DNA of 64,000 nt from Lysobacterales bacterium (GTDB lineage Bacteria; Pseudomonadota; Gammaproteobacteria; Xanthomonadales; SZUA-36): NCBI GenBank assembly GCA_013001885.1, contig JABDLD010000090.1:1-64000 (forward strand), given 5' to 3'. Below the pieces are notes generated by a model that worked only from the letters and a program-made list of their open reading frames with translations, made no database searches and was not told the origin of the DNA. The position numbers and the translations under genes were made by a program. This document shows, piece by piece, positions 1 to 9,245 of the stretch (position 1 is its first letter; every line of letters begins with the position of its first letter).

Positions 1-113
1 ACGAACCCGCTTACAAAACTGCCGTCCTTGTTGGTTGCCGGCGGAACCGGCGCTGCCTGTGTAGTTAGAACGAAAAAAGAAAAGATCAGAGCCAGAAGCA
101 CGCGCATATTCAT
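1..113 (-). CDS. N-terminus of an exported protein, cut by the window edge
   Basis: Only about 37 codons are present, read leftward from the ATG at 113; the gene continues past base 1. The visible residues form a typical signal peptide: a short basic start (MNMRVLLAL), a hydrophobic core of about 12 residues and an Ala-rich end (TTQAAPVPP) that would suit signal peptidase I. No Cys follows the core, so it does not look like a lipoprotein. A second in-frame Met lies two codons inside. The product would be periplasmic or outer-membrane; nothing visible identifies its family. Confidence 0.5.
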   Translation of the reverse strand, partial: MNMRVLLALIFSFFVLTTQAAPVPPATNKDGSFVSGF

Positions 114-246
114 TCAGTAAGTCCCCGTTAAGGTGCAGAGCCAGTCAGCTTTCCCCCCAAATTTCCGGGAGAGGTCACACCCTGCTAACATGCAGGGCGC
201 ATTTATTTTTGCCAATCCTACAACACAAAGACCTAAAACGCACAAA

Positions 247-276
247 TTGGATTTATAACTTGAAAGTTTTTAATAC
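247..276 (+). promoter_or_regulatory. Candidate promoter of the SLC13 gene, giving a near-leaderless mRNA
   Basis: TTGGAT at 247-252 is followed after 17 bases by TTAATA (270-275), or equally TAATAC at 271-276. Transcription would begin within a base or two of the ATG at 283, and no Shine-Dalgarno sequence is visible before that ATG. This is a pattern match only. Confidence 0.35.
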
Positions 277-282
277 ATTCCG

Positions 283-1647
283 ATGACACGCTGGCTACTC
301 GTTATTGCACCTGCTGCATCGTTGGCGCTTTTCTTCCTGTTGCTCAACAGTGGCTGGTCGGCGCATGCATCAATCACCGCGGCCGTCACCCTGTTGTGCG
401 CAACCTGGTGGATATTCGAACCGGTTCCCATTCCGTTCACCTCACTGATCCCGCTGGCGGTATTTCCCCTGCTCGGCGTGCTGACGCCCGCCCAGGTAGG
501 CCAGTCATTCGGCAGCCCGCTGATCCTGTTACTGATGGGCGGATTTATGCTTTCCACCGCCATGGCTGACTCTGGCGCGCACCGGCGCATCGCGCTGTTC
601 ATGGTGAACCTGTTCGGCGGGGGTAACGCCAGGGGCCTGGTACTGGGCTTCATGGCCGCAGCGGCAGTGCTCAGCATGTGGATCTCCAACACCGCCACTA
701 CCCTGATGTTGTTACCGGTCGCATTGGCCGTATTAGAACAAACCGAGAAGAAAATGCAGATCCCGCTGCTGCTTGGTATCGCCTATGCCGCGAGCATTGG
801 CGGCCTCGGCACCCCGATCGGCACTCCACCCAACCTGATTTTTATGCAGGTCCATCTGAACCAGTTCGGATTTACCCCCAGTTTTCCGCAGTGGATGAGC
901 TGGGGCGTCCCGGTAGTGATCCTGCTGGTGCCGCTCGCCGGTTTATGGCTGACCCGTGGCGTCAGGCTGGCCAAGCCGGTGGAACTTCCCGCGGTGGGCG
1001 AATGGCGCTCAGCGGAGAAAAGGGTGTTGATCATGTTCAGCATGACCGCGTTTTTCTGGATTACCCGCCAGGCCCCGTTCGGCGGCTGGAGCGGAATGCT
1101 GGACCTGCCGATGGCAAATGACGCCTCAGTCGCGTTGATCGCGGTCGTCCTGATGGCGGCGCTGCCCAACGGCGAGGGCGGCAGATTGTTGAACTGGGAA
1201 TCGGCCAGCAAAATTCCCTGGGGCGTGCTGCTGCTGTTCGCGGGAGGCATCGCCATTGCCAATGCTTTCGTGCAAAGCGGCCTCGCCGATCATTTGGCCC
1301 AACAGCTAAGCGGACTCGCCCGGCTGCCTACGTGGCTGTTGCTGCTGTCCGTATGCCTGTCCGTCACGTTTTTGACCGAGGTCACCAGCAACACGGCAAC
1401 GGCCAGCCTGTTGATGCCGGTGTTGGCGGTCACGGCCACGGCCACCGGCATCAACCCGATGCTGCTGATGGTGCCCGCTGTTCTCAGTGCCAGTTGTGCC
1501 TTCATGCTGCCGGTAGCGACGGCGCCCAACGCCATCGTGTTCGGCAGCGGAAAAGTTAAGATAAAAGAGATGGCGCGAGCCGGGTTCGCTCTGAACATTA
1601 TTGGCGCGTTCGTTATCACGGCGGTCTGCTTGCTGCTCGTGGAATAG
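283..1647 (+). CDS. SLC13/DASS family sodium:anion symporter
   Basis: A 454-residue, strongly hydrophobic protein of the divalent-anion:sodium symporter family, which imports dicarboxylates, sulfate or related anions with Na+ across the inner membrane. The two hallmark Ser-Asn-Thr hairpin motifs are present: SNTATTLMLLPV at about residue 135 and TSNTATASLLMP at about residue 368. These bind substrate and Na+ in characterised members. Length matches the family. The anion cannot be read from the sequence. The gene stands alone on the plus strand and converges on lpd with a 45-base gap. The ATG at 283 has no ribosome binding site but lies just after a candidate -10 box, so the message may be leaderless. 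Confidence 0.88.
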   Translation: MTRWLLVIAPAASLALFFLLLNSGWSAHASITAAVTLLCATWWIFEPVPIPFTSLIPLAVFPLLGVLTPAQVGQSFGSPLILLLMGGFMLSTAMADSGAHRRIALFMVNLFGGGNARGLVLGFMAAAAVLSMWISNTATTLMLLPVALAVLEQTEKKMQIPLLLGIAYAASIGGLGTPIGTPPNLIFMQVHLNQFGFTPSFPQWMSWGVPVVILLVPLAGLWLTRGVRLAKPVELPAVGEWRSAEKRVLIMFSMTAFFWITRQAPFGGWSGMLDLPMANDASVALIAVVLMAALPNGEGGRLLNWESASKIPWGVLLLFAGGIAIANAFVQSGLADHLAQQLSGLARLPTWLLLLSVCLSVTFLTEVTSNTATASLLMPVLAVTATATGINPMLLMVPAVLSASCAFMLPVATAPNAIVFGSGKVKIKEMARAGFALNIIGAFVITAVCLLLVE

Positions 1648-1692
1648 CGGATCATCCGGGCCGTTCGTAATTTCCGCCTGAGTCAGGAAACG

Positions 1693-3105
1693 TCATTTCT
1701 TTTTCGGAATGTAGAGGTCCGTTACCGTCCCCTCAAACACCTCGGCCGCCATGGCCACGCTCTCGGACAGCGTCGGATGGGGATGGATGGTCATGCCGAT
1801 ATCACCCGCCTCGGCCCCCATTTCTATGGCCAGCGCGCATTCCGAGATCAGGTCGCCTGCGTTGGGGCAGGTAATGCCGGCCCCGATGATGCGGTTACTG
1901 GAGGCGTCAAACAGCAGCTTGGTGAAACCCTCCGTGCGATCGTTACCGATGGCCCGTCCGCTGGCGGCCATCGGAAACTTGCCCACGCCGTATTCCAGCC
2001 CGGCTTTCTTCGCCTCGGCCTCGGTGACGCCCACCCAGGCGATTTCCGGATCGGTGTAGGCGACGGATGGGATCGCCCTGGCGTCGAAAGCGCTTTTATG
2101 GCCTGCACAGACTTCGGCAGCCACCTTGCCTTCATGGGTCGCCTTGTGCGCCAGCATGGGCTGCCCGACGACGTCGCCAATGGCAAAAATATGCGGGACA
2201 TTGGTCCTCATCTGGGCGTCCACGGAGATAAAGCCGCGATCGCCGACTTCGACGCCAGCCGACTCCGCGTTGATTTTTGAGCCGTTGGGTGTTCGCCCGA
2301 CCGCAACCAGGACGCGATCAAACATTTCCTTGCCGCTGTGCTTTCCTTCGAAATGAGCAACCAGGCCTTTATCATCGACATCGATCTGCTTGACCCGGGT
2401 TTCCAGGTGAATGGCCTCGTACTTTTTGGTGATCCGCCGCTGCAGCGGCTTCACCAGGTCCGGATCGGATCCGGGCATCAAACCGGGAGTCAGTTCGACG
2501 ACGGTGACACTGCTACCCAAAGCCTGGTAAACGCAGGCCATTTCCAGCCCGATAATGCCGCCGCCGACAACCAGCAAGCGAAGCGGAACTTCTTCCAATT
2601 CCAGTGCATCGGTAGAGTCCATAAGCCGCGGATCGCCCCACGGCATTCCGCCCAGTTCCATTGACTGTGATCCCACCGCAATGATGGCGTTGCTGAAGGA
2701 CAGGGAACGGGTGCCCCCCTCCGTTTCAACCGTGACCTCGTTGGGTCCGGCGAAGGATCCGACACCCTGGATGACTTCGACTTTGCGCTGCTTTGCCATA
2801 CCCGCAAGGCCGCCGGTCAGCTTACCCACGACACCTTCTTTGAAGATTCGTAATTTATCAATATCGATGAACGGCTCGCCAAAACTGACGCCGTGCTGTT
2901 CCATTGCGGCGGCTTCATCGATGATGCTGGCCGTGTGCAGCAGCGCTTTGGACGGAATGCAGCCCACGTTAAGGCAGACTCCGCCCAGGTCCGGGTAACG
3001 TTCCACCAGCGCAACTTTCTGTCCCAGATCCGCCGCGCGGAACGCCGCAGTGTAGCCCCCCGGGCCGGCGCCTAACACCAGTACGTCGTAATCGAACTCG
3101 CTCAT
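1693..3105 (-). CDS. lpdA: Dihydrolipoyl dehydrogenase, E3 of pyruvate dehydrogenase
   Basis: This 470-residue flavoenzyme reoxidises dihydrolipoamide with NAD+ in the pyruvate dehydrogenase complex. Visible are the FAD-binding GAGPGG near residue 13, the redox disulfide in GGVCLNVGCIPSK (Cys44, Cys49), the NAD-binding GGGIIGLEMA in the middle, and the C-terminal His-Glu pair in HPHPTLSE (about residues 441-448). There is no N-terminal lipoyl domain, unlike some proteobacterial E3 proteins. The start was set at MSEFDYDV because a GGGAAA ribosome site precedes it and the longer reading would overlap the upstream gene. It is the last gene of the run aceE-aceF-protease-lpd, with a 13-base gap to the protease gene. 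Confidence 0.96.
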   Translation of the reverse strand: MSEFDYDVLVLGAGPGGYTAAFRAADLGQKVALVERYPDLGGVCLNVGCIPSKALLHTASIIDEAAAMEQHGVSFGEPFIDIDKLRIFKEGVVGKLTGGLAGMAKQRKVEVIQGVGSFAGPNEVTVETEGGTRSLSFSNAIIAVGSQSMELGGMPWGDPRLMDSTDALELEEVPLRLLVVGGGIIGLEMACVYQALGSSVTVVELTPGLMPGSDPDLVKPLQRRITKKYEAIHLETRVKQIDVDDKGLVAHFEGKHSGKEMFDRVLVAVGRTPNGSKINAESAGVEVGDRGFISVDAQMRTNVPHIFAIGDVVGQPMLAHKATHEGKVAAEVCAGHKSAFDARAIPSVAYTDPEIAWVGVTEAEAKKAGLEYGVGKFPMAASGRAIGNDRTEGFTKLLFDASSNRIIGAGITCPNAGDLISECALAIEMGAEAGDIGMTIHPHPTLSESVAMAAEVFEGTVTDLYIPKKK

Positions 3106-3118
3106 TGCAGGTTTCCCA

Positions 3119-3646
3119 TTAGCCTTTTTGACTTCCACCCTGGAGCACCAGTCGATCGCCCTCCTGCCTCAGGTTGAAATACTTTAAAAAACTCATACCC
3201 AGCAGTGCTTCCCTGCCCAGGCCGGGGGTAATCGTAGCGCGCACGTCGCTCAGCGCCAGCGAGCCGAGACTGACCCGGTCCAGCCGGGTTCGCCAGGCCA
3301 CAGCCGGGCCTGCTGCGGTCATCACGGTAATCCGGGGGCCGAATTCCAGGCCCAGCGCGCGCGCCGTTTTATCCGATATCGCCACGTCGGTTGCGCCTGT
3401 ATCCAGCAGAAACACCACCGGCTGGCCGTTGATCTCACCTTCGGCGACGTAATGGCCCGAACGATTCGCCTGCAGCGTCACCATCGCCCGCCCGTCCACG
3501 CCGATTCCCTGCTCCATGCCTCCGCTGCGTTCGGTGATTGCATGGTAGAACGCGGTCAGCCCGAGCATCAGGCCGATGACGGCGAGCCAGGCAAAGGTTT
3601 TTCCGGGGCGCGTGCTCAACGGTTTCTCCGGCTCCTGAACTTCCAC
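3119..3646 (-). CDS. Membrane-anchored retropepsin-like aspartic protease
   Basis: A 175-residue protein with one hydrophobic anchor (about residues 18-34) followed by a retropepsin-like domain. The active-site motif DTGATD (Asp82) is preceded by a hydrophobic strand (VVFLL) and followed by a GREALLGMSFL segment, as in the bacterial TIGR02281-type clan AA proteases. Such proteins work as dimers, so a single DTG is expected. Topology suggests the protease domain is periplasmic. It starts at a GTG (3646) only 7 bases after aceF and ends 13 bases before lpd, so it is embedded in the pyruvate dehydrogenase operon. Its substrate is unknown, and a link to the complex is not implied by the fold. Confidence 0.85.
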   Translation of the reverse strand: MEVQEPEKPLSTRPGKTFAWLAVIGLMLGLTAFYHAITERSGGMEQGIGVDGRAMVTLQANRSGHYVAEGEINGQPVVFLLDTGATDVAISDKTARALGLEFGPRITVMTAAGPAVAWRTRLDRVSLGSLALSDVRATITPGLGREALLGMSFLKYFNLRQEGDRLVLQGGSQKG

Positions 3647-3653
3647 CGCCCGG

Positions 3654-5048
3654 TCAGAGCGTCAGCCGCCTCAGGTCTTCGAGCCTGCTGGCCAGAAAAC
3701 GCGTAAACCTGGCTGCTGCAGCACCGTCAATAACCCGGTGATCGTATGAGAGCGACAATGGGAGCATCAACCGCGGCTGGAATTCTTTTCCGTCCCAGAC
3801 GGGCTGCATGTTCGAGCGGGAAACACCCAGAATTGCCACTTCGGGAGCATTGATGATCGGCGTGAAGCCGGTGCCGCCAATTCCGCCGAGACTGGAGATT
3901 GAAATGCACCCGCCCTGGATATCCTGGGGACTCAGTTTCTTTTCGCGCGCCCGCGCACTGATTTCGGCCAACTCGGCGCCCAGTTCCATGATGCCTTTAC
4001 GCTCGCAATCGCGAAGCACAGGGACGACCAGGCCGTCCGGCGTATCAACAGCAATTCCGATGTTGAAATATTTTTTCATTACCAGCGTTTCGCCATCACG
4101 GTCGAGTGACGCATTGAAAGTCGGAAATTTCTTAAGTGAAGCGACCATTGCCTTGATCAGGAAAACCAGCGGGGTCAGCTTGAAGCCCTGGGCCACGGCC
4201 TCGTCCGCGTTGGCCAGCCTGAAGGCTTCCATATCGGTGATATCGGCCTGGTCATGCTGGGTGACATGCGGAATGCCTACCCAATTGCGGTGCAAATGCC
4301 TGGCTGAAATTTTCTGGATACGGGAAAGCTTTTTGGTCTCGACATCGCCGTAGCGGCTGAAATCAAATTCCGGCAACGGCGGAAAATCAAGATCCAATCC
4401 ACCGAATCCGGGCACGGCGGCCGCGGCCGGTTGATTGATGGCCGATTTAACGAACTCCGTGATGTCGTTACGGGTGATCCGGCCCTTATTGCCACTCCCG
4501 GCGACCCGGGTAAGATCAACGCCCAGTTCACGCGCGAATCGGCGAATTACCGGGCTTGCGTAAGGTACCTTTGCAGGATCGACTGCTGCCGCGCCGCTCA
4601 CGCGCTCTGCATCCGGTGCAGCCTGTTTCTGTTCCACAGGAGACGGGGCTTCAGTCTCTTTGGTCTCAGTCTCAGTCTCAGTCTCAGTCTCAGGTTCGCC
4701 TTCGGTTCCGGACTCCGATTCGGCTTCTACCTCCGCCTTGGAATCACTATCGGCTTTGGCCTCTGGCTCTGGCTCAGACTCCTGGGCCGGCGCCTCTGAT
4801 TCGCTTTCGGACACTTCGAGTATGGCCACCAGATCACCTTCGGACACCGTGTCGTCCAGCTTCAGCTTCAGCTCACGGACAATCCCGTCTACGGGAGACG
4901 GAACTTCCATCGTGGCCTTGTCGCTTTCCAGCGTAATCAAGCCGTCTTCTTTTTCTACACGGTCGCCCTCGGAGACGAGCACTTCAATGACGGGAATGTC
5001 ACTGAAATCGCCAATGTCGGGAACCTTTACTTCGATCGTGTTACTCAA
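3654..5048 (-). CDS. aceF: Dihydrolipoamide acetyltransferase, E2 of pyruvate dehydrogenase
   Basis: E2 core of the pyruvate dehydrogenase complex, moving the acetyl group from lipoyl-lysine to CoA. Domains in order: one lipoyl domain with the modified Lys44 in ESDKATMEVP; an acidic Glu/Ser/Thr-rich linker of about 80 residues with a Thr-Glu repeat; an E3/E1-binding domain (about 160-205, YASPVIRRFAREL); and the catalytic domain ending with HRVIDG (His437, Asp441). It has one lipoyl domain, where E. coli AceF has three. The start is probably the TTG at 5048 (MSNTIEVKVPDIGDF), because GGAG lies seven bases upstream; a TTG at 5060 is the alternative. It follows aceE after 26 bases. Confidence 0.95.
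   Translation of the reverse strand: MSNTIEVKVPDIGDFSDIPVIEVLVSEGDRVEKEDGLITLESDKATMEVPSPVDGIVRELKLKLDDTVSEGDLVAILEVSESESEAPAQESEPEPEAKADSDSKAEVEAESESGTEGEPETETETETETKETEAPSPVEQKQAAPDAERVSGAAAVDPAKVPYASPVIRRFARELGVDLTRVAGSGNKGRITRNDITEFVKSAINQPAAAAVPGFGGLDLDFPPLPEFDFSRYGDVETKKLSRIQKISARHLHRNWVGIPHVTQHDQADITDMEAFRLANADEAVAQGFKLTPLVFLIKAMVASLKKFPTFNASLDRDGETLVMKKYFNIGIAVDTPDGLVVPVLRDCERKGIMELGAELAEISARAREKKLSPQDIQGGCISISSLGGIGGTGFTPIINAPEVAILGVSRSNMQPVWDGKEFQPRLMLPLSLSYDHRVIDGAAAARFTRFLASRLEDLRRLTL
4663..4692. repeat. Five perfect tandem copies of the hexamer GTCTCA inside aceF
   Basis: GTCTCA is repeated five times without error and reads in aceF as alternating Thr-Glu. Because the unit is six bases, gain or loss of copies would add or remove Thr-Glu pairs in the flexible linker without shifting the frame. 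Confidence 0.9.
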
Positions 5049-5074
5049 TTTCCGCTCCAATCAGGCTGCCGGGA

Positions 5075-7747
5075 TCACACCGTCACCGGGTTAACTTTCG
5101 CCGGGTCGATTCCGAGGTTCTCCCTGGCCGCCAGTAACTCGCTCATGCTGATCAATTCCCGCCGGTACAGGGCATACAGGGCGGCATAAGCGATGTTGAA
5201 CCTGTCCACTTCAAAGAAGCTGCGCAACTGCTCGCGCGTGTCCGAGCGGCCGAAACCGTCGGTGCCGAGAACGATAAAATCCTCACCGGCCAGGAAACCG
5301 CGGATTTGATCGGCAAATGCCCTGACGTAGTCCGATGCAGCAATCACCGGACCTGTCCGGTCACGAAGACACTCGGTCACCCACGGAATTCGTGGTTCCT
5401 GTTCCGGGTTCATCCGGTTCCAGCGCGCGCAATCAACACCGTCACGCCGCAACTCGGAAAAACTGGTTGCACTCCAGATGTCTGCCGCAACGCCGTAGTC
5501 CTGATCCAGGATATTCGCCGCCGCGATGGCTTCCCGCAGAATCGCGCCGGAACCGAGCAGCTGGACTTTCTTGCTGTTGTCGGATCCCTCGCTGAACAGA
5601 TACATTCCCTTGCGAATTCCCTCTTCCGCGCCCTCCGGCATGGCCGGATGCGTGTAGTTTTCGTTTTCTACCGTGATGTAATAAAAAATATCCTCGTTTT
5701 CCTGGAACATCCGGCGCATCCCGTCCTGAACGATCACCGCCAGCTCGTAGGAAAACGTGGGATCGTAGGAGATGCAGTTGGGTATCATCGACGACATCAT
5801 GTGGCTGTTGCCGTCCTCGTGCTGCAGGCCCTCGCCATTGAGCGTGGTCCGGCCCGCGGTGCCGCCCACCAGGAATCCTTTTGCCCTCATGTCGCCGGCT
5901 GCCCACGCCAGGTCGCCGACCCTCTGGAAGCCAAACATGGAGTAGAAAATATAGAACGGTATCATCGAGACGCCGGAAGTGGAGTAGGCGGTGGCGGCCG
6001 CAATCCATGACGACATTGCGCCGGCCTCCGTGATGCCTTCCTGCAATATCTGGCCCTTCTGATCTTCCTTGTAGAACATCAGCTGATCGGAATCTACCGG
6101 CGTGTAGAGCTGGCCCACCGACGAGTAGATGCCCAATTGCCGGAACATGCCTTCCATCCCAAAAGTCCGGGCCTCATCGGCCACGATGGGAACGATGCGC
6201 TCGGCAATTTTCTTATCGCGCAACAGCAGCGAAAGCGCCCGCACAAAGGCCATGGTCGTGCTGATTTCGCGGTCGCCGGAGGCTTTCAACAACGATTCAA
6301 ACTTTTCGAGTTCAGGTGCCTCCATCGGGCCGTCATGACGCCGGCGCTGCGGAATGAATCCGCCCAGCTCCTTGCGGCGTTCGAGCAGATACTTAATCTC
6401 CTCGCTGTCTTCGCCGGGGTGGTAATAGGGCACGCTTTCCAGCTCTTCGTCCGGTATCGGCACACCGAAACGGTCGCGAAACTGGCGAATGGAATCGATG
6501 TCCATTTTCTTTTGCTGATGGGTGATGTTCTGCGCCTCGCCGGCCCCGCCCATTCCATAGCCTTTCACCGTCTTGGCCAGGATAACCGTAGGCTGCGCGG
6601 GCGATGCGATGGCGGAACTGTAAGCGGCGAAGAGTTTGTAGGGGTCGTGGCCTCCCCGGTTGAGGCGCCAGATGTCCTGATCCGTCATGGTCGCCACCAT
6701 TTCCTTCAACTCGGGGTACTTTCCGAAAAAATGCTCACGGGTAAAAGCGCCGCCCTTGGCCTTGTAGGTCTGGTATTCGCCGTCAACGGCCTCTTCCATA
6801 CGCTGGCGCAGCAGGCCGTCTTTGTCTTTGGCGAAAAGCTTATCCCAGTAGGACCCCCAGATCACCTTGATGACACGCCAGCCGGCGCCGCGAAATACAC
6901 CTTCGAGCTCCTGGATGATTTTTCCGTTGCCCCGAACCGGACCGTCCAGGCGCTGGAGATTGCAGTTGACCACGAAAATCAGGTTGTCCAGTTTCTCGCG
7001 CCCGGCCAGTGAAATGGCGCCCAACGATTCAGGCTCATCGGTCTCGCCGTCACCCATGAAGCACCAGACCTTGCGGTCAGACGTGTCGGCTATTCCGCGG
7101 TTATGCAGATACTTGAGGAAGCGGGCCTGGTAAATGGCCATGATCGGCCCCAGCCCCATGGAAACCGTGGGCAGCTGCCAGTAATCGGGCATCAGCCAGG
7201 GGTGCGGATACGAGCTGAGGCCCTGGCCGTCCGATTCCTGCCTGAAGCGGTCCAGCTGCTCTTCCGTGATCCGACCCTCTAGGTAGGATCGCGCGTAAAT
7301 TCCGGGGGACGAGTGTCCCTGGATGTACACCAGGTCGCCGCCTCCGGGATGCTCAGCGCCGCGGAAGAAGTGATTGAAACCAATGTCATACAGCGTGGCC
7401 GCTGAAGCGAAACTAGCGATGTGCCCGCCGAGTTCTCCCCCGCGCTTGCTCGCCCGCACCACGGTGGCCATCGCGTTCCAGCGAATGATGGAACGAATCC
7501 GGTATTCGAGTTCGGTGTTCCCCGGGTGTTTTTTGCCCAGTTGTGCGGGAATCGTATTTATGTAGGCTGTCGTCGCCTTGTATGGCAGATAGCCTCCGGA
7601 ACGGCGAGTGTAGTCGACCAGTTGCTCGATCAGGAAGTGGGCTCGCTCCGGGCCCTCACGCTCGAGAACCGCCTGTAGCGATTCAAGCCACTCCTGCGTT
7701 TCCTGCTGGTCTGAATCCTGTTCGCTCTTATTAATCTCCTGGCTCAT
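5075..7747 (-). CDS. aceE: Pyruvate dehydrogenase E1, homodimeric type
   Basis: An 890-residue thiamine-diphosphate enzyme that decarboxylates pyruvate and acetylates the E2 lipoyl group. The length and the single fused chain match the E. coli-type AceE. The cofactor motif begins at GDGETDE (residues 232-238) and runs to the conserved NCN about 30 residues later; the N-terminus carries the charged E2-docking segment and RIRSIIRWNAMATV. The ATG at 7747 has AAGGAAA upstream. It lies 9 bases after pyk and 26 before aceF, so pyk and the complex genes can be co-transcribed. No pdhR-type regulator is next to it. Confidence 0.97.
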   Translation of the reverse strand: MSQEINKSEQDSDQQETQEWLESLQAVLEREGPERAHFLIEQLVDYTRRSGGYLPYKATTAYINTIPAQLGKKHPGNTELEYRIRSIIRWNAMATVVRASKRGGELGGHIASFASAATLYDIGFNHFFRGAEHPGGGDLVYIQGHSSPGIYARSYLEGRITEEQLDRFRQESDGQGLSSYPHPWLMPDYWQLPTVSMGLGPIMAIYQARFLKYLHNRGIADTSDRKVWCFMGDGETDEPESLGAISLAGREKLDNLIFVVNCNLQRLDGPVRGNGKIIQELEGVFRGAGWRVIKVIWGSYWDKLFAKDKDGLLRQRMEEAVDGEYQTYKAKGGAFTREHFFGKYPELKEMVATMTDQDIWRLNRGGHDPYKLFAAYSSAIASPAQPTVILAKTVKGYGMGGAGEAQNITHQQKKMDIDSIRQFRDRFGVPIPDEELESVPYYHPGEDSEEIKYLLERRKELGGFIPQRRRHDGPMEAPELEKFESLLKASGDREISTTMAFVRALSLLLRDKKIAERIVPIVADEARTFGMEGMFRQLGIYSSVGQLYTPVDSDQLMFYKEDQKGQILQEGITEAGAMSSWIAAATAYSTSGVSMIPFYIFYSMFGFQRVGDLAWAAGDMRAKGFLVGGTAGRTTLNGEGLQHEDGNSHMMSSMIPNCISYDPTFSYELAVIVQDGMRRMFQENEDIFYYITVENENYTHPAMPEGAEEGIRKGMYLFSEGSDNSKKVQLLGSGAILREAIAAANILDQDYGVAADIWSATSFSELRRDGVDCARWNRMNPEQEPRIPWVTECLRDRTGPVIAASDYVRAFADQIRGFLAGEDFIVLGTDGFGRSDTREQLRSFFEVDRFNIAYAALYALYRRELISMSELLAARENLGIDPAKVNPVTV

Positions 7748-7756
7748 TCTGTTTCC

Positions 7757-9238
7757 TTAAACTCCATAACGGGCACGGCCATCAATATCCAGTTTGATAT
7801 ACCGAAGCGTATTGGTTCCACCAGATTCACACATCTCATCGCCCATGGTCACGATGACCCGGTCATTATCCGCCACCGCGCCGTGGGCCAGCAGCGTGCG
7901 CAGGGCCTCCGCGATCACTTCGTCGGCATCGTCACTCGAAGAATCCTGCTTGACCGGAAAAACATCGCGAAACATAGCCATCCGCCGCCTGCTTCCGGCA
8001 TTGGTTGAGAAAGCATAAATCGGTACCGCCGTCTGCACTCTGGACAACCATTGTGCAGTTGAACCGGATTCAGTCAATGCAATAATGGCTTTCACGGCCA
8101 CATGGGTGGCCATATACATTGCAGCCGAAGCAATCGCCTGGTCAATTCTCTGAAACCTGACGTTAAGCTGCATGATGTCGCCTTCAGCCTCAAAATGTCT
8201 TTCCGCACCGAGGCAAATGCGATTCATGGACTCGATGACTTTTACCGGGTGTTTACCGACAGCCGTTTCGGCGGACAGCATGACCGCATCGGTGCCGTCC
8301 AGAACCGCATTGGCCACGTCCAGCACCTCTGCACGGGTCGGAACCGGGTTTTCAATCATCGACTGCATCATCTGCGTCGCCGTGGCAACGATCCGGTTGT
8401 GCTTGATCGCCGTTCGGATGATCCGTTTTTGCAGCCCGGGCAGTTCTTCGTCCCCAATCTCCACCCCAAGATCGCCGCGGGCCACCATGACGGCATCGGT
8501 AGCATCGCAGATTTCTTCCAGGTTGTTGATCGCTTCCATACGTTCGATCTTCGCGATCAGGGCCGCTTCGCTGCCGGCGTCCCGCAACAGCGCCCGGGCC
8601 CGGTTCAGATCTTCGGCGCAACTGACGAAAGACACGGCTACATAGTCGGCGCCCAGGCGAGCAGCCAGCTTGATGTGCGGCAGGTCGTGTTCCGCCAACC
8701 CCGAAATCGACAGTCCCCCGCCCTGCAAATTTAGACCCTTGCGATTTCGCAGGATACCGCCCTGTTGCACCAGGCAGTGCACCCGGCCCGCTTCAATCGA
8801 TTGGACCTGAATGGAGATGAGGCCGTCATCGAGCAGTAATATGTCTCCCGGCGTGACATCAGCGGTAAGGCCTTTATAGCTCACCCCGACACGATGCCGG
8901 TCGCCCGGTGTGTCAACATCTTCGGTATCGAGCGTGAAGTGAGCACCGTCCACCAGCTCCACTTCCCCGTCTGCAAATTTCTCGACCCGGATTTTTGGGC
9001 CCTGGAGATCGACCAGCAGCGCGACCTGCCACTTCAGTTTTCTCGCCGATTGGCGGACCAGGGTTGCCCGCCTTTCATGTTCCTGTTCGTCGCCGTGCGA
9101 CATGTTGACCCGAAACACGTCGACGCCAGCCCTGATCAGACCCTCCATTACGGCAGGATCGTCAGTGCCCGGGCCGAGGGTCGCTATGATTTTGGTCCGG
9201 CGGCGGTGACTGGCTGTTTTTCTGATATCAACGTTCAT
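7757..9238 (-). CDS. pyk: Pyruvate kinase
   Basis: A 493-residue enzyme making pyruvate and ATP from phosphoenolpyruvate and ADP. Motifs visible: RRTKIIATLGPGT at the N-terminus, RVNMSHGD, the catalytic-lysine region IAKIERMEA, the Mg-binding MVARGDLGVE, and the signature ATQMMQSMIENPVPTRAE followed by GTDAVMLSAETA. The allosteric C-terminal domain is complete. The ATG at 9238 (MNVDIRK) was preferred to an upstream in-frame start because the protein proper begins here. No ribosome site precedes it, but a perfect TATAAT ends seven bases upstream, so the mRNA may start at or near the ATG. It feeds directly into aceE, 9 bases downstream. Confidence 0.95.
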   Translation of the reverse strand: MNVDIRKTASHRRRTKIIATLGPGTDDPAVMEGLIRAGVDVFRVNMSHGDEQEHERRATLVRQSARKLKWQVALLVDLQGPKIRVEKFADGEVELVDGAHFTLDTEDVDTPGDRHRVGVSYKGLTADVTPGDILLLDDGLISIQVQSIEAGRVHCLVQQGGILRNRKGLNLQGGGLSISGLAEHDLPHIKLAARLGADYVAVSFVSCAEDLNRARALLRDAGSEAALIAKIERMEAINNLEEICDATDAVMVARGDLGVEIGDEELPGLQKRIIRTAIKHNRIVATATQMMQSMIENPVPTRAEVLDVANAVLDGTDAVMLSAETAVGKHPVKVIESMNRICLGAERHFEAEGDIMQLNVRFQRIDQAIASAAMYMATHVAVKAIIALTESGSTAQWLSRVQTAVPIYAFSTNAGSRRRMAMFRDVFPVKQDSSSDDADEVIAEALRTLLAHGAVADNDRVIVTMGDEMCESGGTNTLRYIKLDIDGRARYGV

Positions 9239-9245
9239 GGCGGCG

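Noticed and set aside
6137-7012. Open frame of 291 codons on the plus strand opposite aceE
   Set aside because: It is antisense to a well-conserved enzyme and has no recognisable motif; the frame is open because of aceE codon bias.
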